This document shows, in pieces, positions 6,539-10,827 of a stretch of DNA of 10,827 nt (position 1 is its first letter; each line of letters opens with the position of its first letter). This stretch comes from Pseudomonadota bacterium (lineage in GTDB: Bacteria > Desulfobacterota > JADFVX01). The stretch is from positions 1 to 10,827 of the forward strand of contig JADFVM010000062.1 of assembly GCA_015222555.1 (NCBI GenBank). The letters run 5' to 3'. The position numbers were made by a program, and so were the translations under genes. Below the pieces are notes generated by a model. The model ran no database searches and had not been told where the DNA came from. It was given only the letters and a program-made list of their open reading frames with translations.

Positions 6539-7849
6539 TTACTGACTGTTGTCCAATGAGGGATTGAAATAAGCAAATCGGATCGCCGGACGAACCTTTT
6601 TGATGACCTTCATCCATTGTCTCATTCCGATACATTTATTTTCAGATTCACCCAGCCCCATATCATTATAATACAAGTCGGGATCCATATTGAGGTTCCT
6701 CATCTGAATCATGTCAACGGGGATTTCATCCAAAAGTTTTGTGAGCGCCTCCACTTCCTGCTCGCTGTCAGTAAATCCGGGGTAGATAAAATAATTGATT
6801 GAGAGCCACAACCCGAAGCCTTTGGCTATCCTCATCGACTCCAGTACATTATCCAGGCTATAACCCTGAGGTTTGAAATATTTGTCATAAAAGGTTTTCT
6901 GTGCACTGTTCATGGAAACGCGGATACTGTCCAGCCCTGCCACGCAGAGCCGCTCAATGGCCGCGGGAAGAGATGCATTAGTGTTGAGATTGATGGTGCC
7001 TCTTTTTGTTTCGGCTCTCATTGCGATAATGGCCTCTTCTATGAGCTTGGCCTGTGTCAATGGCTCACCTTCACAGCCCTGGCCAAAGCTGACAACAGCC
7101 CTTTCTGCCTTGTTTAGATGTGGGACGGTGTAAGCGATAATCTCATCGGCTGTGGGAATGAAGGTGAGCCGTTCCTGTGTGGCGGGTATGCCGCTCTCCA
7201 TCTTTTGTTTGGAGATGCATCCGTGACATTGGGAGTTGCAGCCCATGGAGACAGGGATAGGCGCTTCCCATCGGCCCATGACCCAGTTCCTGGCCGCCGG
7301 GCAGAGGTAGGTAAAGGCGCAGTTTTCTATGAGGTGGGTGGTGAGCCTGTTCCCTTTATATTGTTCTAAAAGCTTCTTTCCTCTTTTAATAATTTCATCT
7401 TGATTGAAATTCCGGCAGTCCTGTCTTTCCTCCTTGTCGACACGAAAGGCTGTGACAACAAAGTTCTCACCTTTAAAACCAAGTGCACAGTACGCAAATA
7501 ATGGCAGGGGCTGCATCTTCGATTTCTTTTCATAAGCAGCAAGATAAAGTGCCGTATGGGCAGGGGCAAGAAAGGCGGAGGCTGCAAAAACCTCTTCACC
7601 CATGTATTCGGTGAGGGTAAGGGTTTCCCCTGTTTTCCTGTTAATGCCCACAGGGCGTCTACCGGGTAAGATATGAAGGTCGCTTCCCTGGGGAAGAGGG
7701 ATAAGCGATTCTTTCTCGGGGAGGACAAATTCATTGCCCTGTCTTGCCAGCATGCCGTATTCCGGGATGTCGAAGAGGTTTCCCTTGCTGTCGCATGCAA
7801 CGAGTGATGGCAGAGTGCTGAGGATTTTCTTATCTTTAATTGCATTCAT
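6539..7849 (-). CDS. Radical SAM protein of unknown function
   Basis: A 436-residue soluble protein. The 4Fe-4S cluster motif is C204-x3-C208-x2-C211 (MGCNSQCHGC). Downstream are the SAM-binding SFGQGCEGEPL (254-264), TINLNTNAS (285-293) and SIRVSMNS (308-315), as in a TIM-barrel radical SAM core of about 195-400. The first 190 residues form an unassigned N-terminal domain with LPSLVACDSKGNLFDIPEYG and LPQGSDLHILPGRRPVG; C177 and C183 just before the cluster may bind metal. I know similar proteins from Geobacter-type genomes but no assigned reaction. The ATG at 7849 has no Shine-Dalgarno; CCTCC directly precedes it. An ATG at residue 33 would delete conserved-looking sequence. It is on the gcv strand but 388 nt upstream, so a shared operon is not shown. 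Confidence 0.85.
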   Translation of the reverse strand: MNAIKDKKILSTLPSLVACDSKGNLFDIPEYGMLARQGNEFVLPEKESLIPLPQGSDLHILPGRRPVGINRKTGETLTLTEYMGEEVFAASAFLAPAHTALYLAAYEKKSKMQPLPLFAYCALGFKGENFVVTAFRVDKEERQDCRNFNQDEIIKRGKKLLEQYKGNRLTTHLIENCAFTYLCPAARNWVMGRWEAPIPVSMGCNSQCHGCISKQKMESGIPATQERLTFIPTADEIIAYTVPHLNKAERAVVSFGQGCEGEPLTQAKLIEEAIIAMRAETKRGTINLNTNASLPAAIERLCVAGLDSIRVSMNSAQKTFYDKYFKPQGYSLDNVLESMRIAKGFGLWLSINYFIYPGFTDSEQEVEALTKLLDEIPVDMIQMRNLNMDPDLYYNDMGLGESENKCIGMRQWMKVIKKVRPAIRFAYFNPSLDNSQ

Positions 7850-8098
7850 GGAGGCTATGTTAGCATAAAATAATTAACAAGTCATTGTGGATCGCATGGT
7901 AATGGGGCGCCTATTTTTTCGGTCAGGTAGCTTCGGCGGCATGCTCCGAATTGACTAGTCCTTTCGGGCTATAGATGTGGAAGTGTAGTTCTTAGTGGTT
8001 AGCGGGAAATAGGCCTAAAAAAATGTAAATTTATTTACTTTTGCGAATAGATTTGCTGGAAAAGACTGTGTATGATGTGTGCACCCTGAGGATTTTAG

Positions 8099-8152
8099 AT
8101 GTTCGCAACAGAAGATCTGTTACGCCATGCAGGACGATTAAGTTGTTCCTGA
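8099..8152 (+). CDS. Possible 17-residue leader peptide upstream of narK
   Basis: ATG at 8099 with TGAGGA (8087-8092) 6 nt upstream opens a 17-codon frame, MFATEDLLRHAGRLSCS, ending in TGA at 8152. It contains a 6-bp inverted repeat, AACAGA (8107-8112) and TCTGTT (8116-8121). It ends before the best narK promoter, so it would need an upstream start such as one driven by a TATGAT at 8071-8076, which has only a poor -35. A frame this short with a decent SD arises often by chance; no conservation can be judged here. Confidence 0.15.
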   Translation: MFATEDLLRHAGRLSCS

Positions 8153-8234
8153 TGTATTTGACTTGACGTCGACCTCTTTGGACGATTATATTCACCCGAT
8201 TCACAACTCCGATGATTTGTTCATTGGATGATTA
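8132..8234 (+). repeat. Three spaced GGAYGATTA direct repeats
   Basis: GGACGATTA occurs at 8132-8140 and 8180-8188, and GGATGATTA at 8226-8234, spaced 48 and 46 nt. The middle copy overlaps the proposed -10 of the narK promoter and the third lies between promoter and ribosome binding site. All are on the same strand. They could be binding sites for one regulator, but this is inference from repetition only. Confidence 0.35.
8163..8192 (+). promoter_or_regulatory. Likely narK promoter
   Basis: TTGACG (8163-8168), an 18-nt spacer and TATATT (8187-8192) match sigma70 hexamers at 5 of 6 each. Transcription would start near 8199, leaving a leader of about 80 nt to the GTG. The -35 sits in TTGACTTGACGTCGAC (8158-8173), which has tandem TTGAC words and an overlapping inverted GTCGA half; this is reminiscent of CRP/FNR-family half sites but the spacing is not canonical. 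Confidence 0.4.
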
Positions 8235-8279
8235 TTATAAGGTTAATAGTTTAAATAATGTTTAAAAGGAGGAAAAATA

Positions 8280-9917
8280 GTGGCAAATCTTACTGAATGG
8301 AATGTAGAGGACGAGAGTTTCTGGTCGTCGACCGGTAAAAAGGTCGCCAACAGAAACCTGTGGATTTCGATCCCGAGTCTGCTGTGCGGTTTCGCCGTAT
8401 GGCTTATGTGGGGAATTCTTGCGGTTCAGATGTTGAACCTTGGCTTCCCTTTCGCTAAACCTCAGCTCTTTACGCTTGCAGCCATTGCCGGTTTGACAGG
8501 TGCAACGTTGAGAATACCAAGTTCCTTTATGATCAGGCTGGCAGGAGGTAGAAATACTATCTTCTTTACAACCGCCCTGCTCATGGTGCCCGCTTTTGGT
8601 GCCTTCTTCGCAATGCAGAGTAAATCGACGCCGCTGTATGTTTTTCAGGCCCTGGCCTTCATGTCAGGTTTTGGGGGCGGAAACTTTGCCTCTTCGATGA
8701 GTAACATCAGCTTCTTTTTCCCGAAAAAGGTTCAGGGGACCTCTCTGGGGCTTAACGCCGGTCTTGGTAACTTCGGTGTTACCACCATGCAGATCCTCAT
8801 TCCTCTCGTCATGACCTTTGCTTTATTGGGACCCCTCAGTGGCGATCCGATGATCCTGCAAAATACTAGTGGTACACTGATTGGTAAAATTCCTGCAGGT
8901 TCCGAGACCTGGCTTCAGAACGGTGGTATCGTGTGGCTCTTCTTTCTCATTCCTCTTGCCTTTGCAGGCTGGTTCGGTATGAACAACCTGGTTGTGCCTC
9001 ACGTTTCCCCGGATCTTCCAAGCCCCGTTGCCTGTATGGCCAAGATCGTTTACCTTCTCATCCTGGCCTTTATCTGTGCAGCCATCGGGCTCTACCTCAT
9101 CCTGCCACCCCCTATCGGCTTGAAGGTGACAGGCGGTGCGGCATCCATTGTTAAAAACAAATGGATAGTCCTTCCCTGTATTATTGCTGCGACACTGTTT
9201 TTGATGAGATATGCCACACCGGGACCGATCAAGGAAAGCCTCCAGCGACAGTTTAAGATCTTCAACAACAAGCACACATGGATTATGACTATTATCTACA
9301 CCATGACTTTCGGTTCTTTCATCGGTTATGCTGCCTCGGCGCCTCTTTCTATCAAGGTTATCTTCGGTTTTCAGCATCTTCCTGACGCCCTGGGCGTGAT
9401 GACGCATAATACACCTAACCCTGCTGGTCCGAGTGCACTGTCCTATGCCTGGATGGGCCCCTTCATCGGCGCTCTAATCCGCCCCATCGGTGGTTGGTTC
9501 TCTGATAAGTTGGGTGGTGCCAAGGTGACACAGTGGTCAACGATCATAATGATCGCTTCCGCTCTGGGTGTTGCCTACTTCATGAAGGCGGCTTATGTCT
9601 CGGCCACCCCCCAAGATTTCTTCCCGGCCTTCATGGTTCTTTTTGTTATCCTCTTTGCAACAACGGGGGTGGGTAACGGTTCTACTTTCAGGACGATCTC
9701 CATGGTCTTTGACGAAGAGCAGGCCGGCCCTGTCCTCGGATTCACCTCGGCTGTTGCCGCTTACGGCGCCTTCATTATTCCCAAGGTCTTCGGTGAGCAG
9801 ATCAAGGCAGCAACACCAGAGTATGCACTCTACGGTTTTTCTGCCTACTACTTCATCTGTCTGGTGCTGAACTGGTGGTTCTATCTCGGACCAAAGAGGG
9901 ATTTCGACAATCCTTAA
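8280..9917 (+). CDS. narK: NarK-family nitrate/nitrite transporter (MFS, NNP family), enlarged form
   Basis: A 545-residue inner-membrane carrier that takes up nitrate by proton symport or exchanges it for nitrite. The first nitrate signature is GFGGGNFASSMSNISFFFP (130-148) with LGLNAGLGNFG (156-166); the second is GVGNGSTFRTISMVF (463-477). The two substrate-binding arginines appear as R78 in GATLRIPSSF (TM2) and R401 in GALIRPIGGW. Classical NarK proteins have about 460 residues and 12 helices; this one has roughly 80 extra residues around 250-330 with two more hydrophobic segments (about 254-275 and 295-310), so perhaps 14 helices. The GTG start is set by AAAAGGAGG (8264-8272) 7 nt upstream. 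No nitrate reductase is adjacent. Whether it is a symporter (NarK1) or antiporter (NarK2) type is not decided by what I see. Confidence 0.93.
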   Translation: MANLTEWNVEDESFWSSTGKKVANRNLWISIPSLLCGFAVWLMWGILAVQMLNLGFPFAKPQLFTLAAIAGLTGATLRIPSSFMIRLAGGRNTIFFTTALLMVPAFGAFFAMQSKSTPLYVFQALAFMSGFGGGNFASSMSNISFFFPKKVQGTSLGLNAGLGNFGVTTMQILIPLVMTFALLGPLSGDPMILQNTSGTLIGKIPAGSETWLQNGGIVWLFFLIPLAFAGWFGMNNLVVPHVSPDLPSPVACMAKIVYLLILAFICAAIGLYLILPPPIGLKVTGGAASIVKNKWIVLPCIIAATLFLMRYATPGPIKESLQRQFKIFNNKHTWIMTIIYTMTFGSFIGYAASAPLSIKVIFGFQHLPDALGVMTHNTPNPAGPSALSYAWMGPFIGALIRPIGGWFSDKLGGAKVTQWSTIIMIASALGVAYFMKAAYVSATPQDFFPAFMVLFVILFATTGVGNGSTFRTISMVFDEEQAGPVLGFTSAVAAYGAFIIPKVFGEQIKAATPEYALYGFSAYYFICLVLNWWFYLGPKRDFDNP

Positions 9918-9966
9918 TTGCTGGAGATAGGTTAAGGTTTTTAAAAGACCTTTAATGTAAACAACT

Positions 9967-9997
9967 AAAAGGGGAGCTGATATTCAGCTCCCCTTTT
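9967..9997. terminator. Strong bidirectional intrinsic terminator
   Basis: GGGGAGCTGA (9971-9980) pairs perfectly with TCAGCTCCCC (9984-9993) around a TAT loop, flanked by AAAA on the left and seven T residues (9994-10000) on the right. On the plus strand it ends narK 50 nt after the stop. On the minus strand the stem is followed by TTTT, so it can also stop transcription from the convergent PEBP gene, about 110 nt after its stop. Confidence 0.93.
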
Positions 9998-10106
9998 TTT
10001 ATGGAAAATTTTGCAGACAAGGATTAGTGTCTTCTTTGTGAGAGTGGCTAGTGGTGATCTCTTGTTTGTAAATAGGCCTTAAGCTTTGTGCATGCTGTTT
10101 GTGCCC

Positions 10107-10568
10107 TTAGCGGCCATATTTCCCGACAAGAACGGTTTCTGCGATGACATGCCCCTTCATGGCCCTTTCAACATCCTTTTTCAGGACACCTGCACCAATG
10201 TTAAGTCTGTTGTCAAGGGCGTAAAGTTTAAAATAATAATGGTGGGCTGAGCCGCTTGGTGGGCAGGGCCCGCCATATCCCCATCGTCTGAAATCATTGG
10301 TGCCCTGCATCATGCCGCCTGGCAGATTTGTCGATTTTGAAATTCCTTCAGGAAGAGTGCCTTTTTCAGGTGGAATATTATAAAGAAGCCAGTGTACCCA
10401 CGTACCTGCCGGGGCATCCGTGTCATCACAGATTAAGGCCAGACTTTTAGTCCCATCGGGTACATCTAGCCAGGTGATGTGGGGTGACAGGTCTGATCCG
10501 TCACAGGTATATTCTGCCGGAATGATTCCGCCATTTTCGAATGCATCACTTTTAATTTCGAAGACCAT
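10107..10568 (-). CDS. YbhB/YbcL-type phosphatidylethanolamine-binding (Raf kinase inhibitor-like) protein
   Basis: A 153-residue single-domain PEBP protein. Family motifs are YTCDGSDLSPHITW (20-33), DDTDAPAGTWVHWLLYNIP (48-66), GYGGPCPPSG (97-106) and HHYYFKLYALD (109-119), which together line the conserved anion-binding pocket. Length is typical of bacterial members such as YbhB. There is no signal peptide, so it is probably cytoplasmic, unlike periplasmic YbcL. The bacterial role is not settled; ligand binding is inferred from the pocket. The ATG at 10568 has AAGGA 8 nt upstream. It is convergent with narK, with which it shares the terminator, and its upstream region contains the inverted repeats described separately. 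Confidence 0.92.
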   Translation of the reverse strand: MVFEIKSDAFENGGIIPAEYTCDGSDLSPHITWLDVPDGTKSLALICDDTDAPAGTWVHWLLYNIPPEKGTLPEGISKSTNLPGGMMQGTNDFRRWGYGGPCPPSGSAHHYYFKLYALDNRLNIGAGVLKKDVERAMKGHVIAETVLVGKYGR

Positions 10569-10653
10569 TTTTATTGTCCTTTCGATTGAGTTATTATTAG
10601 TTGCGGTTAAATATGATTCACATGATCACCAAAGGTTTCATGTGAATGGTCTT
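10561..10653 (-). promoter_or_regulatory. Inverted repeats in the PEBP gene leader, one covering the start codon
   Basis: Two overlapping structures are visible. ATTCACATGA (10616-10625) and TCATGTGAAT (10638-10647) form a perfect 10-bp inverted repeat with a 12-nt centre. AAGACCATT (10561-10569) and AATGGTCTT (10645-10653) are a perfect 9-bp inverted repeat, and the first contains the ATG of the PEBP gene. They share 10645-10647, so in RNA the two pairings compete. The upper repeat could equally be an operator on DNA. On the plus strand the 10-bp hairpin is followed 3 nt later by a C and six T residues, so it could also work as a weak terminator. The promoter of the gene is not clear. Confidence 0.4.
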
Positions 10654-10693
10654 TTTTAATTAAGCAATACATGATTCTGCTGCAAAAACCTTA

Positions 10694-10827
10694 TTCTCAG
10701 CCACAGAGCACGCAGAGGTCTCTGAGAAACCTTTTTATTGCAATTAGTTAGTTTTCATCCGGAAAGTGCCCTTTTGCGCAATCTCTGTGTCAATCATCGG
10801 CTTTGCTTGTGCGGCGTACAGCAGTAC
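10694..10827. repeat. Palindromic, probably dispersed repeat DNA at the right edge
   Basis: TTCTCAG (10694-10700) pairs with CTGAGAA (10722-10728) around CACAGAG/CAGAG words, and CACAGAG (10702-10708) recurs inverted as CTCTGTG (10783-10789). The window ends in GTAC-AGCA-GTAC (10816-10827), preceded by GCGGC, which looks like the first half and turn of a hairpin whose other arm is outside. Related CACAGAG-type palindromes are common between genes in many bacteria. No coding sequence is seen. Confidence 0.35.

Larger units (their letters stand above)
7850..8279. other. 430-nt divergent gap between the radical SAM gene and narK
   Basis: No long coding region is visible. The half nearest the radical SAM gene has an A/T-rich stretch, a small TTCGG/CCGAA hairpin (around 7931-7951) and two related words, GCCTATTT and AAATAGGC, in inverted order; I assign no function to these. 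The narK-proximal half contains a possible 17-codon leader ORF, an inverted repeat, three spaced GGAYGATTA motifs and a likely narK promoter, listed separately. I see no good FNR box (TTGAT-N4-ATCAA) for the oxygen or nitrate control expected of narK. Confidence 0.5.

Noticed and set aside
7366..7845. Minus-strand frame of 159 codons within the radical SAM gene
   Set aside because: It is in another frame of the same strand under the N-terminal domain of a protein whose frame is supported by downstream motifs. I considered a frameshift or fusion, but the main frame is unbroken.
7896..7958. 20-codon plus-strand frame starting at the ATG near 7896
   Set aside because: It has no ribosome binding site, no promoter and no sign of coding constraint.
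8158..8173. FNR or HcpR-like operator in the narK promoter
   Set aside because: TTGAC-N5-GTCGA has one mismatch and a spacing that does not fit the usual CRP/FNR-family half-site distance, and it overlaps the -35, so it is not reported as a site.
8823..9407. Minus-strand frame of 194 codons opposite narK
   Set aside because: It is antisense to well-conserved NarK sequence, has a charged low-information composition and no visible ribosome binding site.
8007..10079. AAATAGGCCT shared by 8007-8016 and 10070-10079
   Set aside because: A single 10-nt match between the two ends of the narK region with no further flanking similarity. Too little to call a repeat.

Overview
The window looks like chromosomal DNA of moderate GC from a free-living, respiring bacterium, most likely a Desulfobacterota/Desulfuromonadia-type (Geobacter-like) 'deltaproteobacterium'. 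This rests on gene content: a stand-alone HD-GYP protein, a ubiquitin-fold/Mut7-C protein, a two-subunit glycine decarboxylase, a radical SAM protein with a Geobacter-like N-terminus, and a NarK-type nitrate carrier. Small palindromic repeats in the intergenic gaps fit the same picture. I see no phage, transposase, CRISPR, rRNA or tRNA gene.

Layout. Positions 1-92 hold two related GC-rich hairpins. An HD-GYP phosphodiesterase-like protein (93-944, minus) is divergent from a Ub-Mut7-C putative nuclease (1062-1799, plus); a near-consensus sigma70-type promoter for the HD-GYP gene lies in the gap. The centre is a tight minus-strand glycine cleavage operon in the order gcvT (5050-6150), gcvH (4652-5038), gcvPA (3306-4649), gcvPB (1835-3313). 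Its gaps are 11 nt, 2 nt and an 8-nt overlap, and a good promoter lies at 6233-6262. Upstream of it is a 388-nt gap with a REPIN-like double hairpin (6324-6402) nested in a further inverted repeat (6277-6292 with 6448-6463). Then come an uncharacterised radical SAM protein (6539-7849, minus), a 430-nt regulatory-looking gap, and a large NarK-family transporter (8280-9917, plus). A strong terminator at 9967-9997 separates narK from a convergent PEBP/YbhB-type gene (10107-10568, minus). The right edge has inverted repeats upstream of the PEBP gene and what looks like dispersed repeat DNA running off the window.

How the genes work together. GcvT, GcvH, GcvPA and GcvPB form the P, H and T components of the glycine cleavage system, which converts glycine and THF to CO2, NH3 and 5,10-methylene-THF. 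The L protein (dihydrolipoyl dehydrogenase) and lipoylation enzymes are not here and must be encoded elsewhere. NarK brings in nitrate and/or exports nitrite, but no reductase is adjacent. The other genes look like independent transcription units.

I found no clearly new multi-gene system. The observations most worth a second look are the nested palindromic element before the gcv operon, whose two hairpins differ by two compensatory base-pair changes; a 9-bp inverted repeat that could mask the PEBP start codon; three evenly spaced GGAYGATTA motifs before narK; and the SD-less start of the radical SAM gene.
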